This document shows positions 23,741 through 34,245 of a stretch of 64,000 nucleotides of DNA, in pieces. Source of the DNA: Eulemur rufifrons. Taxonomy: Eukaryota; Chordata; Mammalia; Primates; Lemuridae. Both the position numbers and the translations under genes were made by a program. Positions within the stretch are counted from its first letter, which is position 1, and each line of letters opens with the position of its first letter. The notes beneath the pieces were generated by a model. It saw only the letters and a program-made list of their open reading frames with translations. It did not search any database and was not told where the DNA came from. Location of the stretch: the NCBI RefSeq assembly GCF_041146395.1, contig NC_091002.1:8612501-8676500 (forward strand), read 5' to 3'.

Positions 23741-24995
23741 TTGCAAGATGGCCCACAATTTTTTTCAAAACGTAAAGGTCAGGCTGATATCACAGTGGGG
23801 AATTTTTCAAAGCAGATGGTGTCCTTTTTTCCCTCCCTTTTGATTCTGATGGCAAGTGGCACTGTGATGCCAATTTCCAGGTGTAGAAATTGAGTTGCCC
23901 CAGCAGGCATTACTTGTGAAAGCACCAATCAATGGAACGAGAAGTAATTCCCCGCTGTGTGGAAGGTGGGGACGGCAGCCTGGCGCTCAGCACAGGCCTG
24001 TGTCTCTCTCTCAGGGAGGTATGGGAGAAAGAAGATAAGGGGCAGAAGGAGGGGGAGGAAAGAGTCTATTTTTTCCATTAAAAGAAATCCTAAGGTTCTG
24101 GTTCTGTCATTCTCTTCTCCCACCGTGGCAAATTGGTGTGATCTGAAAAAAAAAACGAAACATCCCAGAGTCCTGCTCCCTGGTTTTTATTCCACACATT
24201 TAAACATTTCAAATACTTTCTCCTTTGACATAAGAATAGTTACTTAAGTTTCTATTGATAATACTTTTCTGCCTGCAGGTGAGGAGTTTTTTGCAGGCAG
24301 GGATGGTGATCCTCTTTGTGCCTCGCATACGGTCCCATGGTTTAGTTTCTTAGAGTAGAAGCTAGGGAGGTGAGGACAGGGATTTGTGTTCAGTCATTCT
24401 AGAGATGTGTGCAGTCCAAGTCACAGACCCTGAGCCAGATTATGACTGGCCCCACCGACCAGGAGGACTGACGTCATAGCCATGGCACCTGGAAGTCTGT
24501 GATAGGGCTGAGTGATTGGGCTACACGACTCACGCTTTGCTACCTGAGAGCCAGTCATCCCAGGAGCCACAGGTAGGCTCAGAATCCAGCCCAGGAGAAA
24601 ATGAGGCCAGTAGCCAATGAGATGGTCTGTTACAAAGGTTCTGTCCAATCATGGTGTTTGGATGGTAGCGGGGGGCCAACCAGAGCCCTGCTTTCAGGAG
24701 GGTGGGCGCAGGGCCCACGAGGGCAGAAGTGGGGGAAGAGGAAGTAAATGGGAGGCAATGGGGTGGCGATGGAGGCTGCTCTGGAAGAAACAATGGCCAC
24801 CCACTGCTCTGGGGACGTCTGGGGGCTGTGGGGCTGGGATACGATGAAGACTCCTGCCCAAGAACCGTCAAGACATCCCCAAGTTTCCTGTGAACTCTCA
24901 AAATGAATCTCCCATCCCCTTGAGCTCACCTAAGTGTTTCTGAATTGGGCAGAATTCAATTCCTAATCACAACGACGTTCAGTTATAAATAAAAA
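23741..24995. other. Unique non-coding sequence
   Basis: No repeat or exon is recognised. From 24440 to 24890 the DNA is GC/purine-rich with overlapping open frames on both strands and two CCAAT boxes (24613 and 24645), but no TATA or CpG island is visible. Confidence 0.45.
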
Positions 24996-24999
24996 ATAC

Positions 25000-25232
25000 C
25001 ATATAACTAAGCCTACAGCACTTCTAGAAATAATTACGTGTACATTTTAAAAATATGTAAATCATGAAGCAACATTCATTGACAATGAATGTTTCATGAA
25101 AATGCAAACTCTAAAACCACTACAACTCAATGGAAAAAAAATAACCAAAACACCCAAACCTGATAGTAAGACCAAAGAGAATGTAGCTGAAGGAGTACTT
25201 GAAGGGAAGTGTATGTTTTATATGTCTACATT
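25000..25232 (+). repeat. L1 ORF2 fragment, sense (5' part)
   Basis: 'gaaggagtacttgaagggaa' and the flanking AT-rich codon pattern fit L1 ORF2. It continues after the Alu monomer at 25406. Confidence 0.5.
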
Positions 25233-25248
25233 AGAAAAGAGGAAACAA

Positions 25249-25390
25249 GCTGAGCACGGTGGCTCACAGCTGTGATCCCAGGTACTCAAGAGGCTGAGGC
25301 AGAAAGATCGCTTGAGCCCAGGAGCTGGAGACCAGCGTGGGTGATGCAGTGAGACCCCATCTCAAGAAAGAGAGAGAGAGGAAGGGAGGG
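25249..25390 (+). mobile_element. Free left Alu monomer (FLAM-like)
   Basis: 'gctgagcacggtggctcaca', 'ggctgaggcagaaagatcgc', 'cttgagcccaggagctggag' and 'gtgagaccccatctcaag' form a single 7SL-derived left arm ending in a purine-rich tail, with no right arm. It is flanked by AGAAAAGARGAAACA at 25233-25247 and 25391-25405 (one mismatch), so it inserted as a monomer rather than being a truncated dimer. The copy is diverged, consistent with an early-primate age. Confidence 0.85.
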
Positions 25391-25405
25391 AGAAAAGAAG
25401 AAACA

Positions 25406-25790
25406 CCAAAAATTAAAAAGCTGAGCATAGAACTTAAGTTGTTAGGAAAGGAACCATAAACTAAGCTCTAAGAAAATAGAGGGAAAGAGTAATAAAGATA
25501 AGATTAGAAATTAATGAAATAGAGAAAATCAAAAGTTAGTTCTTGAAAAGCCCAATGAAGTTGAAAAACCTCAAACAAAATTAATTGAGGAAAACAGAGA
25601 AGTGACACAAACAATATTAAGAATAAAAAGTGGTATATAATTATAGATGTAGCAAAGACTTAAAACTTAGAAAATATGAACTTGAAAACTTAGGTAAAAT
25701 TGATAGATTATTAGAAAGCTGTAAATGACTAAACCAAGAAAAGAACACTGGCCTTAAATCCTATCACTTTTATCATTGAAGAAACTAAGT
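25406..25790 (+). repeat. L1 ORF2 fragment, sense (continuation)
   Basis: 'gaaattaatgaaatagagaa', 'caaaagttagttcttgaaaa' and 'taaatgactaaaccaagaa' are typical of the L1 ORF2 reverse-transcriptase N-terminal region. It is the same element as 25000-25232, split by the Alu monomer. Confidence 0.7.
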
Positions 25791-25879
25791 AAGTATTTCA
25801 AACCTTTCCACACATGAATCGCTCTGTTTACTTTCCCAGGTAAGTTCTCTAGGACTCGTACTGGCTCTTCCTTGTGCAC

Positions 25880-26095
25880 ATTTGCCATGTGTCAGGCGGT
25901 ATTCTCATGGGCTCACACACTTTAACTGATTTAATTGTCACAGTGACTTCACCATGCAGGTAGTAGGTTGTTCCAGTCCACAGGTGAGTTAGCTGAGGCA
26001 TGGGGAGGTTCAGCAACTTGCTCGTGATCACAAAAGTGGCAGAGGCAGGATTTGAACTCAGGCAGTCTGTACCCCACAATGCCCTCCACACAGAT
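25880..26095 (-). repeat. MIR SINE (antisense)
   Basis: 'gccatgtgtcaggcggtatt', 'caacttgctcgtgatcacaa' and 'caggatttgaactcaggcag' are the complement of the MIR tail, core and tRNA-like region in the right order. Confidence 0.85.
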
Positions 26096-27314
26096 GATTC
26101 CCTAGAAACAGACAATTTCTGTCTTACACAAACGCATCCAGACAAGATCTCCCGAATTCACACCGTAGCTGACCCATTTCACCCCTCTGCCTCCCCACTC
26201 GGGACTCTGCTCAGCACAGGCGATGTTCACCCCATGCTCACAGGGGCACAGCCTGTGGGGTCCGCCTTTCAGAAAGATGCCGTGGGAGAAACAGGCTGGC
26301 CCCTAGGCCTGCCCTGTCCAGCAATGACCCGTCCATTTGGGGAGCTCTGTGCCTCACCCCCCAAAACTGCACTGGGGGCTCTCAGCAACTCTGTGGGCAG
26401 GTCACTGGCTTCATTATAGAGATGGGGAAACTGAGGCTCAGAGAGGCGATGGGCACGTGCAGAACAAGTTCACCTCCCTGACCATGTGCCTTTGTGGCCT
26501 CCCTGACCCTACAGAGAAGGCATCCAGCTCTGTTACCAGGTGGCGGGCCAGGAGCCACCTGGGGAGACTGAACCTGAGAGCATCGCCCAGGGAAGCTGTG
26601 GCCCCAGGGAGCAAGCCAGGGGCCTGCGCACCCTCTCTGGGAAACGTCACCTTTCCCTGTCCATCTGCTCTCCCAGGGTATCAGCAGAGTCCATTTCCTC
26701 CACTTCCTTGTGCCCAAGTAGGTACCTGCCCCTTTCCCGGCCTGTCACCTTCACGGGCTGTCCTGTACGTGCCTGAAATCTCTCTCCAGACATTTGGCTC
26801 CTCCGCGGGTGCCTCTTGCTCCTAATCAAACTAACAGGCTTCACGTCCCGTTGGTCAGTGGCTGAGGTGGCAGAAGTAATCACAGCAAATTGGCCAGACA
26901 GGCCCAGCAAGACGTCTCGGGCTGATTTAAAATGTGGAGGAAGATGGGCAGAGTGGAAGAGGAGAGGCTGTCGCAGGGACACTCAAGAGTGAATTAAGCA
27001 GATTGGAGCCCCACAGTGTCACACAGGTCTGACTGTGGTTCCCCCCAGGCCCAGCAGCAGCGCTGAGGGTTTGGAGAGTTAGGAGCAGAGGGAGCCCGGG
27101 CATGACTCTCTGCAAAGGACAGAGCTCCTGACACCAAGGTCTCTGGGCCTGATGGACAGGCACAGGGGGTTGCACGCGGGTCCGTGAATGTCCCCAGCCC
27201 CGGACTCTGGACAGAGGCAGCAGGGCACACATCCCACTGGTGCCTGTATCTGTGCATCTGAAGTACTGTCAGCACCACCACGGGGCCCACCGGGAGGGAC
27301 CCTCACATTCCCTG
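26096..27314. other. GC-rich unique sequence with a small MIR remnant
   Basis: A short MIR-like core ('gagatggggaaactgaggct') lies at 26419-26450. The rest is GC-rich with long overlapping open frames on both strands (for example 26337-26825, 162 codons). None encodes a domain I recognise, and no CpG island or exon structure is evident. Confidence 0.45.
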
Positions 27315-27440
27315 AATCAGAAAACTGGAAACCAGGAGGGCTGGGTCCTAGTCCAGGCTTGGCTGTAGCTAACTTGCTGTCTGGTTTTCTAGTCACTTTG
27401 TTTCTCTGAGCCTCTGCTGACTTACTTATAAAACAATGTA
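27315..27440 (+). repeat. MIR fragment (sense)
   Basis: 'gctgggtcctagtccaggct', 'gctaacttgctgtctgg' and 'ttgtttctctgagcctct' correspond to the MIR core. Confidence 0.6.
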
Positions 27441-27445
27441 GCTCA

Positions 27446-27474
27446 AAAACAAACAAACAAACAAACAAACAAAA
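27446..27474 (+). repeat. (AAAC)n microsatellite
   Basis: Six to seven AAAC units directly follow the MIR fragment. Confidence 0.95.
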
Positions 27475-28195
27475 CCCTATCCTTTTGAACACAAATATTC
27501 TATGACCTGAAATATTCATGAGATCTTCTGGATCAATGGCTTAAAAGTTTCTCTTCCATATGGACTAAAAGCCTGGGGCTCAGGGCTGGGTCTTGTCCAT
27601 CCCGGATCGATCAACATAGCTGAGTTTGTGCAGGGAGAGACATCTCAGGGCTGGAGCCAGTCCCCAAGGGTGTCACCGGTGCCATTCACTGGGGACCGGC
27701 TTCCTCCAGATCCGGGGCTGCTATTTTTCTTGCCTTTATTCACTGAAGCCCCACGAGATAGCAGCAGTGACTGCACCAGCAGCAGCAGCGCCTGTGAACT
27801 GGTTAGAAGTGCAACTTTCGGGCCTGCTCAAGCGGAAACTCCGGGTTTAATAAGCCCTCTGGGTGGTTTTCAAGCCCAGTCACGTTGGAGAGCCCGCAGA
27901 CCACTGGTGTGGGTCGCCATTCTCAACCTTTGCCATCCGCCCAGTTCACCTGTACGGTCACCTCAAACCCACATGTCTGGGCTTCTCCAGTCTGGGAGGC
28001 CTGGAGTGTTCAGGTTTGAAACTCCACATCTGATTCCAATATGCACCAAAAAATGGAGAGCCTTAGAGCTGACGCTTTTGGGCCATTATCACAGGTATGA
28101 GTTCTAGAGCTCAAGAGACATTTCTGCCACTTTCTTGACAGTATTTTGCCAAGGGTTGACTTGGGAGTCAGGATTTAATCTCAGGTCTGTCCAAA
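27475..28195. other. Unique non-coding sequence
   Basis: It includes a short imperfect CAG run ('agcagcagcagcgcc') near 27778-27793. A 159-codon open frame (27628-28107) has no recognisable domain. Confidence 0.45.
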
Positions 28196-28197
28196 TA

Positions 28198-28410
28198 TTT
28201 CCACTATACCAGTGGTTTTCAAACCCACGTTTTGGAATTAAACACACCTGGGTTCATAGGTCGACTTGGCCTCTTGCCAGACTGTCTTGTTGTCCTCATG
28301 TATGTAATGGGATGATTTGGCCCCATGGGTAGGGCTGCTGCAAAGAACAGAGGAGACAGTTGTAAACTGAGGACCAGGCAGGTAAGAAGTACTTAACAGA
28401 AGCTTGTTGT
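28198..28410 (+). repeat. MIR SINE (sense)
   Basis: 'accagtggttttcaaaccca', 'acacacctgggttcataggt', 'gtcctcatgtatgtaatggg' and 'agaagtacttaacagaagc' follow MIR order with moderate decay. Confidence 0.7.
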
Positions 28411-28514
28411 CATTGTGAAGAATACAGGACCTGCTCTGAAATATTTCACCTCTACTAAGTTCAAGCTGAGTTAAGAAACATTCATTTCTGGAGACATTTG
28501 ACCTTTTTTTCAGG

Positions 28515-28531
28515 AAAAAAAAAAAAAAAAA
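28515..28531 (+). repeat. Poly(A) tract
   Basis: This is a pure run of 17 A. No retroposed body is recognisable next to it. Confidence 0.9.
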
Positions 28532-29134
28532 GCAGAGAAAGTTTATATTGCTTCAAAGGATGCTGTTGATTTGTGTGATGTTGGGAGGCCGGGAGGGGCG
28601 TCGATGGAAGGAGACTGAGCTGTCGCAGTTGTCTGCGTGTAACTCCCTCAGGGGGCAGATGCAGCCCAGGGGTGCTCGGGTAGGATTTGGAAAGGGAAGA
28701 AGGCACACGTGTACACACTGCTGCCACCGCACTCACGCCCCCACTGACACGCCCCACGCACACAGACACGCACACACATGCACCACCTCTTTGGGCTTCT
28801 GCTAGCCATTACCTATCCTCAGTTTATTTTCTTCCTCATAAAGAAAAGTAGCATCCTGATAAAAGATTGGAACTGAATTTAATTTTCTCTAATAAAATAT
28901 GATTTCTGCATCCAGCCAGGCAAAGTGGGTTTAATGTCCTAATGTGGTGTCCCCACTGTGAGGCACGGCTGTTAGGATTGCACGAGTGACCCCCAGGGGC
29001 ATCTTCCACATGCGAGGTTGGTGCCTGGGTCGTCAGGACCTCTTGAGCTGACCGCTGCAGGGCAGGGTGATGACAGAGCCAGCGGCCCACCAGCAAAGGA
29101 AGAGGGCTGCTTTTAATAATGCACATGGATTTCC
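28532..29134. other. Unique sequence with a degenerate CA-rich tract
   Basis: A degenerate 'cacacgcacacagacacgc' type tract runs from 28705 to 28785. Nothing else is recognised. Confidence 0.5.
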
Positions 29135-29147
29135 CTGCTTTTCTTTT
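29135..29147. repeat. Target-site duplication of Alu (upstream copy)
   Basis: CTGCTTTTCTTTT here is repeated at 29484-29496, immediately after the Alu. Confidence 0.8.
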
Positions 29148-29483
29148 CCTTTTCTTTTTTTTTTTTTGGAGACAGAATCTCACTCTGTTGCCCAGGCTAG
29201 AGTGCCATGGTGTCAGCCTTGCTCATAGCAACCTCAAACTCCTGGGCTCAAACAATCCTCCTGCCTCAGCCTCCCGAGTAGCTGAGACTACAGGCATGTG
29301 CCACCATGCCTGGCTAATTTTTTCTGCATATATTTTCAGTTGTCCATATAATTTCTTTCTATTTTTAGTAGAGATGGGGTCTCGCTCTTGCTCAGGCTGG
29401 TCTCGAACTCCTGAGCTCAAATGATCCACCCGCCTCTGCCTCCCAGAGTGCTAGGAGTATAGGTGTGGGCCACCACGCCCGGC
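29148..29483 (-). mobile_element. Dimeric Alu of strepsirrhine type, antisense
   Basis: The + strand starts with the T-tract (complement of the A-tail), then 'gagacagaatctcactctgt', 'cctgcctcagcctcccgagt', 'gccaccatgcctggctaatt' and ends 'caccacgcccggcc'. A T/A-rich insertion (about 29325-29360, 'atattttcagttgtccatat') precedes the second-arm block 'gagatggggtctcgctcttg'. This structure is typical of lemur/galago Alus. Perfect 13-bp duplications flank it. Alu is a non-coding SINE mobilised by L1 proteins, and the 101-codon open frame over it is meaningless. Confidence 0.95.
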
Positions 29484-29496
29484 CTGCTTTTCTTTT
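29484..29496. repeat. Target-site duplication of Alu (downstream copy)
   Basis: This is a perfect match to 29135-29147. Confidence 0.8.
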
Positions 29497-31083
29497 TAAC
29501 TCAATGACAATGAGTACATGGGAAGCATATTGGTTTCAATACTGGTTCCTGAGTCTCAGGTCTGCCTGTACCTGATTATGTTCCCAGGAACTCCCCGTGC
29601 GACCCCCATGATTATCTCATCTATAAAATTGTAGGAATAAACCAGACAGTCACCAGCTTCAGCATTCTGTGACAATGAGCAAGAGGGAGCAGGAAAGGAG
29701 GAGAAGGGCCTGCCCCTTGGCTGGCTGTGTGCTCCCGGCAGCAGGCAAACAGGCGACTCTCAGATCCTTTGAAGCTTTCTTCTTTCCCTCTCGAATTAAC
29801 TCCGGGTTCAGTTCTCAAGCCAAGATAGAAAGAATAGGGATTAGTTCAGAAACCAAGGTCCATCTTTTGATTTTGGCTTTATCTAGCAGTGTGACCTTGT
29901 GAGGATTTGTTTTCTCATTTTAAGAACAAAAAAAGTCGTGATTTCTAGCTCCTTTCTATTTCTGACACGCTGTGATTCCCTGGAGCTAAAACACCGTGAA
30001 TCCTGGAGCAGTCCGTGATGCCCGCGGCGCCAGGGCCAAACCGCAGGCTTCCTTCAGCGAAAAGCTCATCACCACCTCAGATAATCAAAGCAGCTCTGTG
30101 AACCGAAACCTGTGGGTCAACAGAATTTTCAAAGTGGTTTTTGGCAACTGACATGCTCAAGGAAGAAGCCCTTTCCGATGTCTGGGGTTCTTCTGTCCTC
30201 CCAAAGCCATTGCTCCCAGTTTCCTTCAGGCCTTGGCATCAGATGTCGTTTCTGTCCCTGTCCCTGCAAGTGCCCAGCCTGGTGCTTGCTAAACTCCCAG
30301 TGGGAGAGGGAATCTCTGGAGGGAACTGCAGCCTGGCTCTCCCCTGCTCTCTCCTTCCGCAGTGTGCTCGCCTCCCTGTGGTGCAGGGTCCCACCCTCCT
30401 CCACTCCCAGTCTGTGCTTTCGGGAACCTCGGGGGAAACCAGTGGGATCATTTTTCTGACAGGTGAAGCACAGTTGGCTAAAACTGGCTTGAGTGGTTGC
30501 CACTCATGTTTGCTGTTTTGATCAGTTCTGGCTGTTCAGCACCTCATACAGTTTGTGGCCGAACATAGGCCTTTAAGTTAAACAAATAGAAGAAATTATA
30601 AACCATAGGACTTTTATTTCATGGGCTGCTGGCTATGAAAATTATGGGCAGATGCGTCAAGTTTGGATTTTTTTAATCTGAAAATCTGTTAGTTACCTTA
30701 GCTTCAATTCTTGATTTATTGTGTTTAATAGGTTCCTGTCTCTTCTCATATTTTATGTTCTCAGAAGAAAAAAAAAACAAACATAAACTTAAATGCAAGT
30801 TGCTCTGCTCATTCCCTTATTTACATCTCATCTAAATGATGTCTAACTTTTGGCATTGAGATGTCCTTTATAACTGATTGAAAAAAAAAACTAGAGCACG
30901 TATTTTGCTTCTCTGAGGCACCAGGTACTGAGATAAGTGACGGAGGGGTAGAAACGGAATGTGCGTGACATCTGCAATTGAGCCCTCCGTGGAAGTGTGG
31001 GACAGACAGGCAGGGAAAGCATCGCCCTGTGAAGAGCCATGCCCTGTGGCGAGGGAGGGCAGAGGAGGTGCTTCAGGCCAGCT
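29497..31083. other. Unique non-coding sequence
   Basis: No repeat family or exon is recognised. Overlapping frames on both strands at 30112-30521 (115-126 codons) lack domains. Confidence 0.45.
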
Positions 31084-31084
31084 G

Positions 31085-31240
31085 CTCCAGGTGTGTCCCT
31101 GGACCAGCCCACGGGTCTCACCTGGGGTCTTACTGAAAATGCAGAAGCTCAGGCCCTGTAGACCTGCAGCACAGTCAGATCCTGCCTTTTAACAAGCTCC
31201 CTGCGGGATTCCTGCACATATTAAAGTTTGAGCAGCTCTG
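31085..31240 (+). mobile_element. hAT-Charlie MITE, MER20-like
   Basis: 'gggtctcacctggggtctta', 'gaaaatgcagaagctcaggc', 'ccttttaacaagctccctgc' and 'cacatattaaagtttgagca' match the MER20 pattern, whose halves are imperfect mirror images around the 'aagctcc' blocks. The outer ends are eroded. Confidence 0.75.
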
Positions 31241-31574
31241 GGGCGGACACAAGAGGACCAGCGTTACCAGTTATGAGATGATTGAGGATGACCTTGGGAG
31301 GTGAGGTCAGGGCTGAGTCATTAAATCGGAGAAGGAATTGTCACTTGCCAAGCCCAGAAAGGAGAAAGCAACATGTTAGGTGAAGGAAACGTCTTGTGCC
31401 AAAGCAGGACATTGCTAAAGAGCCGGGTTTGTTCTGGGAACTAACGGAGTTTGGGGCAATGGAGCAGAGACTGTGTTAAGGTGGCAGCGGTAGCCTGGAC
31501 AGGACAGGTGAGCAGGGGCCAGGATCCAGCTGGTCCTCCCATCCCTGGGTGGTGACGTGGGATGCATTGTAGTT
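31241..31574. other. Unique non-coding sequence
   Basis: Nothing is recognised. Confidence 0.45.
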
Positions 31575-31765
31575 GTGACTGAAGCCCCGCAGCCAGGCTG
31601 CCTGCCTTGCAATTCTGATGCTGCAACCCCCTGGCTGTGTGAATGTGGCCCCTGTTGGAGCCACTCTGTGCCCATGTCCTCAGACGCAAGACTGGTGGTG
31701 ATGGCAGCACCTACCCAACAGGGCTGTCCTGACAACTCACTGAGTCACACGGTGAGTGCTACACG
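31575..31765 (+). repeat. MIR SINE (sense)
   Basis: 'cctggctgtgtgaatgtggc', 'ctctgtgcccatgtcctcag' and 'gtgatggcagcacctaccca' follow the MIR core and tail. Confidence 0.75.
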
Positions 31766-32254
31766 GGGGATCAGTTACACTGGGAAAAATGGGGAGATTT
31801 TGTTGGTTTCTTGTTGGGTTTTGTTTCTTCAGAAAGAGTGTTCTGGTAGTAATGAAGATAATGAAATGGAAAGAGAAATAAATGCTAGTAGAGTTTAGTG
31901 GGAAATCAGAGAACAGTAAACCCAGCTGCAGCTCCCTCCTGGAGCTCACCCTGCATAGGAGAGGCCACATGCTCTTGGCCACTTGCTCCAGGACAGAGGA
32001 CAAGTAAAAACCTTCCCAGGTATGGCCTCACCCCCACTTTGCCCAAGTGTCAGTAGAAATCAGACCATGAATGGAGATGTGTTTATTTCTCAGTCTAAAC
32101 AGGAGCATGCCAGGTCCGCAGGGCAGTTTGGGCAAAGCTGAAAGCTATGACCCTGGGTGGGACAAGGGGCCAGTGGCTTAGCTGGGTCTTACATTGGCCA
32201 GTGGCCATGGTAACAGAGGGCTGAGAGGACAGGTAGCAGATAGGCAGGCAACAT
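31766..32254. other. Unique non-coding sequence
   Basis: Nothing is recognised. Confidence 0.45.
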
Positions 32255-32415
32255 GGTGTCACCGTCACAGGCTTGGTATCCCAGATCTGCCACTCGTCAA
32301 CCATGGAACTGTGGCCAAGCCACTGAGCTACTGGGCCTCAATGCCTTTGTCTGTAGAAGGGGGATAATAGTGATCCCTTGGCTGTTGTCCGTAATAAATG
32401 AGTGCACCTTAGGGT
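32255..32415 (+). repeat. MIR SINE (sense)
   Basis: 'tcccagatctgccactcgtc', 'tgtggccaagccactgagct', 'gcctcaatgcctttgtctgt' and 'gggggataatagtgatccct' match MIR in order. Confidence 0.8.
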
Positions 32416-33660
32416 GGGATCCGACATACGCCACATTAGGCCTTCAACGTGGGGTTTGGTGCCCTGCCATCTCTGACGGCTCACCCTTTGGGTTTTGTAC
32501 TAAGGGACCTGACTCACAAAGATGAGCACCAAATGGGAACTAGCGTGACATTGTACCCACACTGAGCAAGTGCCAAAGGGGCCTCCCCATGGGGCAGCCC
32601 TGAACAAAGCTACTGGAGCTGTGGCTTAGACCAAGAGTGCTAAGGAGAGCTTCCTCCCTCCTCCCCGGAGTCAGAGGCAGTTTATGCGAACAGCAAAATG
32701 AAACAGAAGCTAGAAGGAAGGCAGATATTGGGGGCCACCTCATCCAGACCCTCAGGGCACAGGGCAGGCTCGCCCAGAGAAGCACAGCCTGTGGCTCCTC
32801 TCCTGGATGGCCCCACTGCTGTCCACTGCTGTCCACCCCACCCTATTTCCTCCCCCTGGAGGAGCCCATGGGATAGGAGGCATCTCCTCCAAGACCACCC
32901 CAAGGACCCCACCCCCATCCTTTCTGGAAGTAGGGGAGCTCCTCCCCATTCCCACATGACACCCAGCTAGGGCCATGATGAATGCTACATCCTTACTGCC
33001 ATGGAAACTGCCCAGAGTCTGTTGAGAAGGATTATGAGCAGGGAGCAGAGGAGAAAACCCTCTTTATTGTCCAGCTACATAGAACCTTCAGTGGGACGTT
33101 TCTGCTGAATCCGAACCAGCATCAGGGAAACTGCTTTGCAGCCGAGATGGAGTGAGCAAATGCAAGGCCATCCATTGTCGTGTCTGAGCACAGACAAGGA
33201 CAGGAACACTGCAGACCACCAACGTGACCTCCCAGCCTTACCAATTACAGCTTGAGTCTTCCCCCATTCTTCCTCCCCCTTGGACAAAAATGGGTGGATA
33301 ACCAGTCACAGCGACCCCATGTCCCCAGCCCCTCGCAGTCTCCTCCAGAGCCTCCTGCAGGGAACACTGAGCTTCCCTAAGGCCTGTGGTCTCCCAACCT
33401 GCAGCAGGTAATGCACAGAGTTGGTTGGACTCCAGTTGTGTTTCTGGTGGTCTCTGGCTGGGGGTAAACCTGTACCGATGCTGTAGGGGCTCTGAGGCGG
33501 AGGGGAGGTTCTCTCAGGAGGTAGGGCCTCGGCCTGGGGAGGGAGCCAGTGGGAAGGGACTTCAAAAGTTGGGCTGCAGGAATAAATGGAAGGTTTATAT
33601 ACTTTGCACAGGAATTTGGTTTATGGGAGGAGGAGTCACTGGGGGGGGGTTAGGAGGGAT
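32416..33660. other. Unique non-coding sequence
   Basis: No repeat or exon is recognised. Multiple short overlapping frames occur in GC-rich DNA. Confidence 0.45.
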
Positions 33661-33664
33661 CAGA

Positions 33665-33905
33665 TTTGCATTTTAGTGGCCCACTTTGGCTGCTGCTTTG
33701 AGAATGTGCAAGACCCAAGGCAAGCTGACCAGTTAGTTATATACGACAACCACAGTCAGTCGTCGAGGGAGGAGATGGTGCTGGCTTGGGCAGGGCTGGA
33801 GAAGGAGGACAGAAGCGTGAAGTTACTACCACGAGGTTTGGCATGGGTGTGGCTACCACAGGGGTGGGCAAAGAAGGCCCAGAGTCCTGGGTCAGGCATT
33901 TTGGT
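33665..33905 (+). repeat. Ancient interspersed repeat, family not assigned
   Basis: 'gcattttagtggcccacttt', 'ggctgctgctttgagaatgt' and 'gaggagatggtgctggcttg' correspond to the same remembered mammalian repeat pattern as 14385-14535. The overlying 170-codon open frame (33586-34098) is G-rich and has no domain. Confidence 0.35.
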
Positions 33906-34139
33906 GACTGTTAGTGCCATTTGGCTAGAGAGTGTTTGGAGGGTCAGGGTTGAGCGCATTTTAGGTGATGGATGTTCATTATCATTTGGGAGTCTTGCGG
34001 TTTGGGGTGAGTTGGGGTATCTAGGTGAGGCTGAATATGCTAGAGGTTCACTGAGAGGGCTGGGTGGGGTGTGGGGTGTGTGCCAGGTGCAGTGCTGAGC
34101 AGTGGAGAGGGCCCTGGCTGAACATAACGGGGAGGAGGA

Positions 34140-34245
34140 AGGGTCTCGTCCTGGACTCTGGCCCTGTGGTGTGATGACCAGGATGTGCACATCCTTTCAC
34201 CTCCAAGCCCTAGTTTTCTCTCTGTACGGTGGAAATAGACACCTG
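34140..34245 (+). repeat. MIR fragment (sense, weak)
   Basis: 'ctttcacctccaagccctag', then 'ttttctctctgtacggtgga' corresponds to the MIR core 'cctctctgagcctcagtttcctc..ctgtaaaatgg'. Confidence 0.5.

Noticed and set aside
24600..24660. Two CCAAT boxes as a promoter
   Set aside because: No CpG island, TATA box, initiator context or downstream exon is visible; CCAAT pentamers are common by chance.
26337..26825. 162-codon frame, considered as a possible exon
   Set aside because: It overlaps a MIR core and equally long frames on the other strand, and no domain is recognised.
28644..28660. CTCAGGGGGCAG as a CTCF site
   Set aside because: It matches only the right half of the motif; the left CCA-S positions do not fit, so it is weaker than the two sites reported.
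29119..29424. 101-codon plus-strand open frame
   Set aside because: It is translation of an antisense Alu, including the poly(T) as poly-Phe; not a protein gene.
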